From positions 88,300,411 through 88,364,410 of the forward strand of contig NC_092793.1 in the NCBI RefSeq assembly GCF_918797505.1: DNA of 64,000 bases, read 5' to 3'. Source of the stretch: Bemisia tabaci. Taxonomy: Eukaryota; Arthropoda; Insecta; Hemiptera; Aleyrodidae. The notes under the pieces were generated by a model. That model searched no databases. It was not told where the DNA came from and was given only the letters and a program-made list of their open reading frames with translations. The first letter of the stretch is position 1, and each line of letters begins with the position of its first letter. Shown piece by piece: positions 32,212 through 43,224 of this stretch. The position numbers and the translations under genes are program-made.

Positions 32212-34015
32212 TACAGGGTTATCCAAAAGTCACCTACCACCCCTGTAACTTTTTTCCTGATTGAGATAGAATTTTGAAACTTTGGGAATGTTCCTCGGTT
32301 TAAGGTAGCAACTTTTTGGTCGGCGGCCCCCCTAACGGGGGCGGGGGCTAGCTTTTTTTCCAAATGGCAACCCCCCTTTTGTGATACCTCATTCGAAAGA
32401 TAATAAAAAATAAAATTTTTGGCGCAAACCGCAGGTCAAAATCTTGATTTTTGACAGAATGGCGGCCGGTCAAAGTTCAAAATGGCGGAAATTCGGCATC
32501 TCCGTTTTTAATCGGCGGATTGGTCTGAAACTCTGAGTCCTATGGTTTTTCGGGACGAGATAAACGATTCTGGCATTAGTTTTCCAGAAATGTCAGTCCT
32601 TTTCAAAATGGCGGCAGATTAAAATGGCGGCTTAGAGCGGGAAGTGGATACGAGGGCTGTCCCAAAAGAAACCGGACTTTTGTCATAGAAGGCGAACCGA
32701 GCGTCGTAATGAAGTTTTCTTGGGCTTGTTTGAAAGCTGATAAGCTACTGAAGATGCTTGTTTTTACAGAATGCAAAAATTCGTATTGGTAAGGAAACTA
32801 CACGCTTTGGAATAAAGGAAAGTCAAACTCGAGTTGCGATTTTTGTCTTTATTTCAAGAAAAATTTAGATACACCTTTAAAAAAACCGAGGTTTTAAGTT
32901 AAAAACTTCGTTGCTCTCTTATTCAAATGCTTAAAAATAAGGAAATGAACATTTTAAGCAGCTTACCAAGTCATCACCTATCCCCTTCAAAATACTCGCC
33001 AGCTTTGTCGATGCATTTTTGCCACCGTTTCTTCAATTGGAAGAAACACTGTTGGAAATCCTCAGATTTGAATGATCGCAATTCCTACAAGGTGATCTCT
33101 TGGATTTCCAGAATGGTTTGAAAACGTCGACCTTTCAAGGTAGATTTAAGTCGTGGAAATAAGAAAAAATCACATGGAGCCAGGTCAGGTCACCCTGAAG
33201 GAATTGCGATCATTCAAATCTGAGGATTTCCAACAGTGTTTCTTCCAATTGAAGAAACGGTGGCAAAAATGCATCGACAAAGCTGGCGAGTATTTTGAAG
33301 GGGATAGGTGATGACTTGGTAAGCTGCATAAAATGTTCATTTCCTTATTTTTAAGCATTTGAATAAGAGAGCAACGAAGTTTTTAACTTAAAACCTCGGT
33401 TTTTTTAAAGGTGTATCTAAATTTTTCTTGAAATAAAGACAAAAATCGCAACTCGAGTTTGACTTTCCTTTATTCCAAAGCGTGTAGTTTCCTTACCAAT
33501 ACGAATTTTTGCATTCTGTAAAAACAAGCATCTTCAGTAGCTTATCAGCTTTCAAACAAGCCCAAGAAAACTTCATTACGACGCTCGGTTCGCCTTCTAT
33601 GACAAAAGTCCGGTTTCTTTTGGGACAGCCCTCGTATTTAGGCTGCTTATCGTCGGATTTGTATGAGACTTGGTATCCGGGGGTATTTTGGCACGAGCAG
33701 AACGAATCTTTCATTGGATTTTTGAAATTTTTAAAAACTTTAAAATGGCAGCAAAAACGCGAATGGCGATGGTGGATGCGGATTTTCCGTTATTTTTCCG
33801 CCGCCATTTTGACGATATTCAGTGTTTCAAAAATCTAATGAGGGATTCATTTTTATTGAGCCAAAAACCATCAGAGTATTGACTTTTGTGCAAATCCATC
33901 AGTAAACAGCCGTGATATGGATTTTCCGTCATTTTTTCGCCGTCATTTTAAAGTTTTTAAAAATTTCAAAAATCCAATGAAAGATTCGTTCTTCTCGTGC
34001 CGAAACCCCCCCCCC
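32212..34015 (+). mobile_element. CAGGGTTATCC-type element interrupted by the mariner palindrome
   Basis: TA then CAGGGTTATCCAAAAGTCACC at 32214, body rich in AAAATGGCGGC. It continues after the mariner element at 33637 with similar phrases. The part 33690-34005 is an imperfect inverted repeat (GAACGAATCTTTCATTGG with its reverse). The right terminus is replaced by a C-run near 34015. Confidence 0.6.
32649..33636. mobile_element. Mariner-derived palindromic element, copy 2 (32651-33634)
   Basis: Exactly 984 bp like copy 1 at 9440, but in the opposite orientation (its unpaired loop is the reverse complement). TA on both sides. Differences from copy 1 are very few. The right arm encodes the same mariner C-terminal tail (33188-33310) ending EYFEGD and a stop after Arg. 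The near-identity of two copies 23 kb apart implies recent activity, with transposase supplied from elsewhere. Confidence 0.85.
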
Positions 34016-34190
34016 CCCCCCCCAACCCTAACTCACCGTTGAGTGCTGAGCCAAATCCGCTGACGTTATTAAGCGGTCATTGACCAGTGACAATACCTAC
34101 GTATCAATACGTATCATTAATTCCAACTTTCTAACCAAAGCTTTATCTTATAGCCCTTTCATAGGCATTTTTGACCGTCTGTTGTTTCAG

Positions 34191-34432
34191 TCACAAGAAG
34201 AAATCAAGAAGTTTCTGTCCGAAGATCACTCTTTTGAAGAATACAAAGTACAAGTTGCCAAGTTTCACAATCTGATTTACGAGATTCCAATTAACATGGC
34301 GCATGTTGTCCGTGTTGGTGTTTTTGAAATGCATCGTAAGGATCTAATCAAAGCCATGACCGAGTCCTCTTGTGCAATAAAGAGTCAACTTACATCAAAA
34401 TTGATCAGTGATTATCAGTTAGTCTGCAAGCA
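34191..34432 (+). CDS. Axonemal dynein heavy chain, exon 3
   Basis: 80 codons plus 2 bases. It encodes SQEEIKKFLSEDHSFEEY, then VAKFHNLIYEIP, VVRVGVFEMHRKDLIKAM and LVCK. This matches the dynein stem block in which 'F L x E x S x E' precedes 'G x F x V/M x...DL'. Donor GTGAGT at 34433, phase 2: the split codon CA|G joins exon 4 as Gln. The polypyrimidine acceptor GTTGTTTCAG is strong. Confidence 0.85.
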
Positions 34433-34502
34433 GTGAGTTTGGTCATTTTACGTAATACCTAAGCATACAATTTCCAAGGAAGTTTGAATTTGAGTAACTA
34501 AA

Positions 34503-34849
34503 CGGGCGGGTGTCCTAAAAGTCCGTGGCGGTCCTTTAAAGTTGTATATTTAATTCATACTTTAAAAGAAAACTTTGGGTAGGTATGTTCATGAATCTAT
34601 GTAAGCGACTTTTGGGACCCTCCAAAATTTTCGGCGGTCCCCACGGGAGCAAGGGGGGGGGGGGCTGCAGACCGTAACTTTTTTCTTTCAAATGGTAATC
34701 CTCCCTTGTGATAATTTAATCGAAAGAGCATAAAAAAGAACATTTTTCGCGCAAACCGCAAGTCATCATTTTGATATTTGACAAAATAGCGGCCGGTCAA
34801 AGTTTAAAATAAACAAAATCCATTCCTCAAGACTCGGGTGAAACTTGGT
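34503..34849 (+). mobile_element. Remnant of a CAGGGTG-type element
   Basis: GGGTGTCCTAAAAGTCCGTGG near 34510 resembles the left ends of the TA-flanked elements, followed by the family's usual G-run and the phrase CGCGCAAACCGCAAGTCA. The outermost bases and the right end are missing. Confidence 0.5.
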
Positions 34850-35328
34850 TATCAGGATTTTTTGACACGATAAAACGGAGAGTGCCAGCTTCGCTTGTCA
34901 CAAAATCGTATTTTGATGCTTGATTCTTTTAGATTAGTTAAAAATAATAAGATCTGTCCAAACCGCATCTTTCTACGTTCAATATTAACCGAGATATCGC
35001 CCTTTGAATAGTCGGGTTTTCTTCGGTTGGTACGATGCAACAACGGGCGGAACGCAAAACTTCAACGACATTTAACACAAACAACCTGTGATGAACTGAC
35101 TGACCGCTCTCCGCCAAATTGTTCCTGCAAGTATTCTTGTATGCCCTCGATCTCGTAAGCTCTGATCGGGAACGAAATTCCCGAGTAATTCTTGTCGCGG
35201 CCCCCAGAGTAGAAAAGCATTCTGTTGGTTTTTTTGATGGTCGGGATGGAATAATAGGTTACAAAACCCATGAGACCGATCTCGCAGGGTCTGAACGACT
35301 TGAGAGGTCTAGTTAGCGCAAATATCAT
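34850..35328 (-). pseudogene. Polinton-like relic, uncharacterised structural-type ORF
   Basis: A minus-strand frame from Met at 35328: FRPCEIGLMGFVTYYSIPT is followed by a block ending GISFPIRAYEIEGI and a stop or frameshift near 35062. A second frame continues to 34850. The pattern (GL..F.TY.SIP..., then a P.G/A.YEIE..I..YL block) is one I recall from repeat-encoded hypothetical proteins of arthropods that travel with Polinton/adintovirus-like elements. The family name rests on memory and on the protease fragment nearby on the same strand (39608-39843). It is broken and not expressed as far as I can see. Confidence 0.45.
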
Positions 35329-35580
35329 TTTGTTTGTCTCTATATTTTTTTTTCAAATACTATATATTCCTGGTTGGTAGGAGCCATTCTAAATATCGTT
35401 TTCCGCAGACGCTCGAGTTGAAATTTTGTTCGCTATCATAATTGTATCTTGTTGTCGTCGTCATCAGGCTACCGCGTGAGCGTAAAATGTATCACGGAAT
35501 TTCAGCGGGTGGTGTTAATTATGGTCCTGGCAAACTAGCTTTTTACCTCGGACAAATTAGCACAAACTTTTTCTTTTGTA

Positions 35581-36789
35581 TACAGGGTGTACCAAAAGTC
35601 CGTCCCACCCCTGCTAACTTTTGAACGAATTGAGCTAGGGTAATGAAATTTTGGGAATGTTCCTATCTCAAAGGGGACCATCTTTTCGGGGGGTCAAAAT
35701 TTTGGTTCCCCCTCAGGGGGGGCGCGGGGGGCCCCCAACTTTTTTTTTTCAAATGGCAACCCCTATCTTGTGATACATCTTTCAAAAGAGCATACAAAAC
35801 TAAGAATTTTGGCGCAAACCGCAGATCAATATCTTAATTTTTGACCGAGTTATGATAGGTCAAAGGTCAAATTTGACCTATTTTCAAAAACTCATAACTC
35901 CGGTTCAAATTATCGTAAAGAAAAAAATAAAACGGGAAAATCTACCAAATTGTGTCCGCTTTTAAGTAAAAATTGCAGAAATCACATCGCTGTAATTTTA
36001 AGGGGGGCTCGGACCCCCAAATACGTCAAATCAAAGGTCATTCAATTTTCTCGCGAAAAAAGGCAATTTCCCCTAGATTTGCCTCCACATTATCTCAGTA
36101 AGGTCAAAATTAGTTCAACATTACGTTGGCAAGTCCCCAAATTTCGGGAAAAGTTAAAAAAAAACGAAATTTAAACGGTCAAATTTAATCACCTTAAATT
36201 TCGTTTTTTTTTTAACTTTTCCCGAAATTTGGGGACTTGCCAACGTAATGTTGAACTAATTTTGACCTTACTGAGATAATGTGGAGGCAAATCTAGGGGA
36301 AATTGCCTTTTTTCGCGAGGAAAATTGAATGACCTTTGATTTGACGTATTTGGGGGTCCGAGCCCCCCTTAAAATTACAGCGATGTGATTTCTGCAATTT
36401 TTACTTAAAAGCGGACACAATTTGGTAGATTTTCCCGTTTTATTTTTTTCTTTACGATAATTTGAACCGGAGTTATGAGTTTTTGAAAATAGGTCAAATT
36501 TGACCTTTGACCTATCATAACTCGGTCAAAAATTAAGATATTGATCTGCGGTTTGCGCCAAAATTCTTAGTTTTGTATGCTCTTTTGAAAGATGTATCAC
36601 AAGATAGGGGTTGCCATTTGAAAAAAAAAAGTTGGGGGCCCCCCGCGCCCCCCCTGAGGGGGAACCAAAATTTTGACCCCCCGAAAAGATGGTCCCCTTT
36701 GAGATAGGAACATTCCCAAAATTTCATTACCCTAGCTCAATTCGTTCAAAAGTTAGCAGGGGTGGGACGGACTTTTGGTACACCCTGTA
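35581..36789. mobile_element. Palindromic TA-flanked element, CAGGGTGTACC ends (35583-36787)
   Basis: 1205 bp, folding about position 36185, with arms so alike that the same 64-residue frame appears on each, in opposite directions. The ends are CAGGGTGTACCAAAAGTCC and its reverse, flanked by TA. C/G runs occur symmetrically. No transposase is visible. The near-identity of arms suggests recent formation or arm-to-arm gene conversion. Confidence 0.8.
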
Positions 36790-37315
36790 TAGGGTAGTAT
36801 AGGGGTAGTATCCATCTAAGGTGCTTCTCTTTTTACTATGTACCATGACTATCAAATTAACAATAACATTTTTTTCACAAAGAGTCGAATATTCGTGAAA
36901 CAGGGTCACACTAATCAAAATCCCAGCCAAAATAAACAAAAAATCAAAAATGTCAAATTTGACACCATTCCATTAAGATCCAGTATAGGTATTATACCTT
37001 CAGTTAAATTTTGATGTAAAATGTGTTTTATAAAGAAAATTTCTCGCTCTTTCGATTGGTGCCAGCAGTTTTGAGAGAAAAATTCTGCCAAAGCTGTATC
37101 TTTAAAGTTACAAACCAAACTTAAAATTTCAGGAAAATTCTAGGCTTTTTTTTCGGTGCCTGTCCTCGTAGCTCGGCACCAACAAGTCAAAATTAAAAAA
37201 AAAAAACTACTATATACAGTTGAAAGGAGAATTTTATATTCTAAGGAATGGATAAGAATGATTTTTTTCACGGAATGTACCAGAATCACGCAAAATCGGG
37301 AAAACTATGACGAAA

Positions 37316-39415
37316 CCTGGTAAAAATGGCAAGTGTTAGGTCAGTGAATTTTCCACTGAGGTCAGTGCAATTTGCTCTAAGGTCAGTTCAGTTTTCTCTG
37401 ACGTAAGTGTTGAAGCACTTACCCAAGAAGTCAGCACTGAGGTAAGAGACACTGACTTTGGGAGAAAGACTTACCTAAGTGCAGAGATATCTCTGAGGTA
37501 AGCGGGACTGAGGTCAGAACTTGGTTCAGAGGGTAAGACTCTGACCTCAGTCTTAATCGAACCGCACTCACTCCTAAAAAGTAGAGATGGCTCCCACTTC
37601 CCCTACCCTATTTCATTTTCGGGGGGGATTATTTCCTCGGGATACGAGGACCACAAACTTTATCTTACAGAGAGGCATTTTTTTTAGGAGGGGGGATTTT
37701 CTAAGAGGGAAGGAAAACTTGTTTAGGTAGCCACACTCTTGAATAATTTGTATTACCTTCTTCTTTATGATGGCACTTAAATAATTAAAACACACAAAAA
37801 ATGAGATCGGTAAAAATATTATCACCGCTATAATATGTATTTACATGCATTTATTTAAGTATTTTTATTTTTTTGACTTAAGAGCTTTTTTTTAAAAAAA
37901 ATTGTTTTAAATTTGGTTTTAATTTTTTCCGGTTTTAACTCTTTTTAGAATGTTTCAGTCTTAATTTTTTTTCAAATTTTCCTAATTTATTTTTAATTCT
38001 TTTCCAATTTTTTTACTCCGTACTTTCAATTTTTGTATCTGCTAATTTATATTTTTTGTATCATTTCAACTTTAATTATTTTTTTTACATCCTTACCTAT
38101 AATTTTGAATTTTAATGCGTTCCGTTTTTTTTTTTTCTAATAAACATAACTTATAAAACTTCATTTACATGTTGATTGATTAAAAAAGAATTTAAAAAAA
38201 TTAAGTAGCGGATTCAAATTCGAAGACAAAATCATCATTTGCTGGCAAAATTACTCCAATGGGGGCCCTGAAATGGCATAATTATGCCCCTTACTCTTAT
38301 ACGCGCCGGCAGTGTAGCGGTTCAGTCGCTAGGTCGATCACCGAAGTCGAGCTACGTCGGGCGTAGTACTTAGATTGGAGACCGCATGAGAACGAGCGTT
38401 GTCCCCTGAAGATTGTGATAATTACTTGTGATTGAAAACTCACAGTAGCCCTCCCTGGTCGTCAAATAATGAATTAAAGTACCTGGCGAATCGGTAATTA
38501 ACTAAATTTATGCGTCTACAGTATTTCTGGGAGTTAGTCCAGGCGCCTGGTAGCTAAAAATGAGGTTACCGAGTACACAGCGATTTTTTTGGCTTACCCT
38601 ACGTTTTTGGGGTCGCTGAATCCGAATCTGAAGTTTCCTACCGCGTATCTGGTGAGGATTTTCCGCCATTTTGAAAAAATGGCCTAAAAGACCTTTTTTG
38701 CGGTATTTTTTATATAGCGGCTACGCATGAGAAAAAGTCCCGGATTTAGTTAATGTTTTGAAAAGTTGACATAATTTGGAAGAAAATGGTGTATACATAT
38801 GCTAGGTTTGCTTAAAAATTGAGGAAGATACAGCATCGTCAACATCGCGCCCATTCACGTTTTCGCGGCGCACCCGTCAACGCGCGATCCGGCTCGCCGC
38901 GGTCACAAGTTCCAGAGCGTTCCAAAGTTCCGAGATCCGAGGTTCCTCAATTTTTGAGCAAACCTAGCATATTTATATACCATTTTCTTCCAAATTATGT
39001 CAGCTATTCAAAACATTAACTAAATCCGGGACTCTTTCTCAGGCGTAGCCGCTATATCAAAAAAACCGCAAAAAAGGCCTTTTTTGGCAATTTTTTCATA
39101 ATAGCGGAAAATGCTCACCAGACACGCGGTAGGAAACTTCAGATTCGGATTCAGCGACCCCAAAAACGTAGGTCAAGCCAAAAAAATCGCTGTGTACCCA
39201 AAATTCCAGGTAGACTTACCAGGCACCTGGACTAAGTTTCCACTCCGCTTACGTCGGAGACACTTAGGTCAGTGCCACCTACATCAGAGGCACTTGCCAT
39301 TGGAACAAACCTAACACTGACCTAGCAGATCAGCGCCCGGCAGCACTGACATCAGTGTTTAGGTCTGTTCCAAAGGCAAGTGCTACTGATCTGAGCACTT
39401 GCCATTTTTACCAGG
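37316..39415. mobile_element. CCTGGTAAAAAT element I, 2.1 kb
   Basis: The ends are CCTGGTAAAAATGGCAAGTG and the reverse of GCACTTGCCATTTTTACCAGG. A possible 3-bp duplication (GAA) flanks it. Subterminal DNA is an irregular array of AGGTCAGTG/CACTGACCT and AAGTGC/GCACTT words. Inside are a 5S-derived SINE head (38299-38401) and a nested palindrome (about 38540-39230, folding about 38885). No transposase. It is the inverted relative of element II and keeps the empty site of the 4.4-kb insertion (at about 37972-37985). Confidence 0.7.
38299..38401 (+). mobile_element. 5S rRNA-derived SINE head in element I
   Basis: GGTCGATCACCGAAGTCGAG, then CTACGTCGGGCG, TAGTACTTAGATTGGAGACC and GCATGAGAACGAGCG match the middle and 3' half of 5S rRNA with a few changes and one small deletion. 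The 5' half is diverged. Such heads define SINE3-type retroposons. It is not a 5S gene: the rest of the molecule is absent. Confidence 0.7.
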
Positions 39416-39607
39416 GAAGTCAACAAATAATTTATACCTGCGTATAATTTCAGACGACTGCCATTTTTTTTCAAGCAATTCTGACTGTGTTCCTGAGGAG
39501 GGCTAATGGTAAAATTTTTTAGGGACTCTAGACATGTTTCAGAGTGATTTAAAACACAAGAGAAGTTTGTGCTAATTTGTCCGAGGTTAGGTCCTTTTCT
39601 GGCTAGT

Positions 39608-39870
39608 TTGCCTGGACTAGTCGAACACCGAAGCTGTCGTAGTACAATGCATTACCGCTCTCTAAAATTCGGTAGGTACGCTGGCCCATGTGTACTCGGT
39701 CCATCGCTTCGGTCCAGGTTGTCGATTCCTTATTCGGGACGTTTGGGTTTCTTAGTGGCCAATTCATTGCTCCTGAACACACCGCGGAAATAAGGGACAT
39801 GTAATTGTTCTGTTGCAACGATTCTCAACTCAACGGCTGTCATAGCTCATTGCGGTAGCTCAGGGATCAG
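39608..39870 (-). pseudogene. Polinton-like cysteine protease fragment
   Basis: Minus strand, starting near Met at 39843. It shows YFRGVFRSNELATKK, an NLDRSDGPSTH block holding the likely catalytic His, and after a frame change the YYDSFG block (about 39627-39644). These three blocks in this order mark the adenovirus-type (Ulp1-fold) protease of Polintons and adintoviruses, which matures virion proteins. A stop replaces the Cys expected before the NLD block, and the catalytic Cys region is absent. The gene is dead. It lies between elements I and II. Confidence 0.55.
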
Positions 39871-39975
39871 TTTAAATTCTTTCGGGAAGGTCTCAAGTAT
39901 CGTCCGTAACCTCTACGGTACGGTCGCAAGTACAATCCTTCACCGAGGTGGATATTCTTCCTCAACGATCCGTTA
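39871..39975 (-). pseudogene. C-terminal part of a small Polinton-like ORF
   Basis: A basic, Gly/Tyr/Arg-rich tail (GEGLYLRPYRRGYGRYL) that stops at 39868-39870, just before the protease. If element II (39976-45928) is removed, its frame is continuous with the hydrophobic segment at 45929-46065. The function is not known. A short basic peptide beside the protease would be compatible with a core or membrane-active virion peptide, but this is inference. Confidence 0.45.
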
Positions 39976-40548
39976 CCCTGGTAAAAAATGGCAAGTGCTC
40001 AGATCAGTAGCACTTGCCTTTTGAACAGACCTAAACACTGATGTCAGTGCTGCCGGGCGCTGATCTGCTACCTCAGTGTTAGGTCTGTTCCAAAGGCAAG
40101 TGCCTCTGATGTAAGTGGCATTGACCTAAGTGTCTCCCACGTAGGTGGAGTGGAAACTCCCAGAAATACTGTAGAGGCAAAAATTTAGTTAATTACCGAT
40201 CTGCCACGTACATTAATTCTCATGCGTAGCCGCTTTATAAAAAATACCGCAAAAAAGGTCTTTTAGGCCATTTTTTCAAAATGGCGGAAAATCCTCACCA
40301 GATACGCGGTAGGAAACTTCAGATTCGGATTCAGCGACCCCAAAAACGTAGGGTAAGCCAAAAAAATCGCTGTGTACTCGGTAACCTCATTTTTAGCTAC
40401 CAGGCGCCTGGACTAACTCCCAGAAATACTGTAGACGCATAAATTTAGTTAATTACCGATTCGCCAGGTACTTTAATTCATTATTTGACGACCAGGGAGG
40501 GCTACTGTGAGTTTTCAATCACAAGTAATTATCACAATCTTCAGGGGA

Positions 40549-40651
40549 CAACGCTCGTTCTCATGCGGTCTCCAATCTAAGTACTACGCCCGACGTAGCT
40601 CGACTTCGGTGATCGACCTAGCGACTGAACCGCTACACTGCCGGCGCGTAT
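40549..40651 (-). mobile_element. 5S rRNA-derived SINE head in element II
   Basis: The reverse complement of the head at 38299-38401, nearly identical. It was probably copied as part of the element rather than inserted twice. Confidence 0.7.
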
Positions 40652-43224
40652 AAGAGTAAGGGGCATAATTATGCCATTTCAGGGCCCCCATTGGAGTAAT
40701 TTTGCCAGCAAATGATGATTTTGTCTTCGAATTTGAATCCGCTACTTAATTTTTTTAAATTCTTTTTTAATCAATCAACATGTAAATGAAGTTTTATAAG
40801 TTATGTTTATTAGAAAAAAAAAAAAACGGAACGCATTAAAATTCAAAATTATAGGTAAGGATGTAAAAAAAAATAATTAAAGTTGAAATGATACAAAAAA
40901 TATAAATTAGCAGATACAAAAATTGAAAGTACGGAGTAAAAAAATTGGAAAAGAATTAAAAATAAATTAGGAAAAGGAGGGGTATCGATAAGGGCCGATT
41001 TCGGCCCCACTTCAAAAAATCATCTGAACCCATATTTTAAGTACCCTAGGGTAGGTGCATTCTGGCGCAAAATATTTTTGCGATTGTGCATCGTTTTCCT
41101 GCCAAAACAGCCGACTCAATTTTTCGGCTGAAAAATGGTTTTAATTTTATGATGAGCCCCAAAAAGCTTTGTTTCATGAGTACGGGAGGTTCATTTACGT
41201 AATTTTTTGCGTACTTTTCGATGGAACAGGCGAAAATTGTCTAAACCCACTTTTAAGGGGTCATTCTAGACATTTTCAACGATTTTTGGGGTTTTTTGGC
41301 AATTTTTCACCTATAACTAGAAAACTGATGATTATACAACAAAAACGATTGCAGATTCAAAAAGAGCGTAAAAAATCCGTTAGAAATCATTGGTTAGACA
41401 TTTTCTCAGCTTAAACTGTCAACACGAAAAACAGCTCTAACTTGAGAAAACCGAAAAAACTGCATTTTCCACGATTATTAGTCTTCATTTACACCCAGCA
41501 CAATTTTGCCACATCACCAAAATTTAACAGATTAAAGTTACATACCAGTACATGAAACACGCCAAAAATTACGGTGTGGAAAAATTGTGCTCATAGTTAA
41601 AAATGGACTTTTGTTGAATGGAACCATCCTTGAATAAAAGATGAAAATTCTCTAACTCTCCGGGAAGATTCGCCAATCATTCATGGGATACCTGTATCCG
41701 GGTAATTTTTTGCGTACTTTCGATTGGAACGAGTGAAAATGGTGAAAAATCATGTTAAGTGGGCCATTCAAAGAATTTTTCAAGATTTTAGAGGGGTTTT
41801 GGGGTTTTTCTGTGGGGGGGGGGGGTTAGGGGTTGTTGGGGGGCTTGGAGAGCATTTTCCGTTTGTAATACACCAAAAAAATAACAAATTCAGAAAGAAC
41901 GCGAAAAATTCGATTGGATTCGATACTTGACACTCTCTCTCAGCTTGGACTGTCCACACGAAAAACGGTCTCAAACTCGAGAAACTGGAAAAAACGGCCT
42001 TTTCTCCAGCTCCCCAGTCATAATTTACATCCTGGTCACTTAACAGGTTAGATCGTTAAGCAGTATACAAGGTGTAACAACTAAGTGACGACAAACTTCC
42101 AGGGGTTGCTCCATGGCTCAAAACAAGCAGAAAAGTCCCGTACCAAAATCCTCTACGATGCGTGGTTCTCGAGTTTCGGGGAGTTCAATTTTTGAAAAAA
42201 ATACCGCACGTGTTTAGATAAGACGTCACAGTGGCTGTCCTAATTGTCGGAACCAAAAAAAATTGTGGTTTCGTAAAGTGCTCATCAATAGCTTATCAAA
42301 AGGTATTTTCGTTTTTTTTTTTCGTAAAACCCCTCTTAATGGAGTTATTGACCGTAAAAAAAATACCGTATTACCGCACGTCGTAAATAAAGTTGGTCAG
42401 GACGTACGGTAAAACGGTATTTTTTTAACGGTCAATAACTCCACTAGGTTTTATTGAAGAAATACCAGAGGGTGGTTCGGGTGTGTATGCAGAAGGCAGA
42501 TATAAGGCCCTTATTTAATTTTTTAACTGTAATGCGATGTATTTTAGTACTAAGTATACAGTTTGTAAATGATTGTTCAGAATAAAGTGACTTGTTTAAT
42601 AATGAAAGAAATAAATGAACGAATAATTATAATAAAAAAAAATTTAAAAAAAATATCTCCATTAGAGGGGGTTTTACGAAAAATAAAAAAACCAAAAAAC
42701 CTTTTGTTAAGCTATTGATGTAAATTATGACTGGGGAGCTGGAGAAAAGGCCGTTTTTTCCAGTTTCTCGAGTTTGAGACCATTTTTCGTGTGGACAGTC
42801 CAAGCTGAGAGAGAGTGTCAAGTATCGAATCCAATCGAATTTTTCGCGTTCTTTCTGAATTTGTTATTTTTTTGGTGTATTACAAACGGAAAATGCTCTC
42901 CAAGCCCCCCAACAACCCCTAACCCCCCCCCCCACAGAAAAACCCCAAAACCCCTCTAAAATCTTGAAAAATTCTTTGAATGGCCCACTTAACATGATTT
43001 TTCACCATTTTCACTCGTTCCAATCGAAAGTACGCAAAAAATTACCCGGATACAGGTATCCCATGAATGATTGGCGAATCTTCCCGGAGAGTTAGAGAAT
43101 TTTCATCTTTTATTCAAGGATGGTTCCATTCAACAAAAGTCCATTTTTAACTATGAGCACAATTTTTCCACACCGTAATTTTTGGCGTGTTTCATGTACT
43201 GGTATGTAACTTTAATCTGTTAAA

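Larger units (their letters stand above)
31629..34190. other. Dynein intron 2 (2.6 kb)
   Basis: Donor GTAATT at 31629; acceptor GTTGTTTCAG ends 34190. It contains a LINE RT fragment, then a CAGGGTTATCC-type element carrying the second mariner palindrome. An A-run lies at 31894-31910 and a C-run at 34008-34023. Confidence 0.7.

Noticed and set aside
35643..36727. Two identical 64-residue ORFs on opposite strands
   Set aside because: They are the two arms of one palindrome and carry G/C-run low complexity.
38299..38401. A 5S rRNA gene
   Set aside because: Only the middle and 3' half match, with a gap, and a second copy lies inverted in a mobile element.
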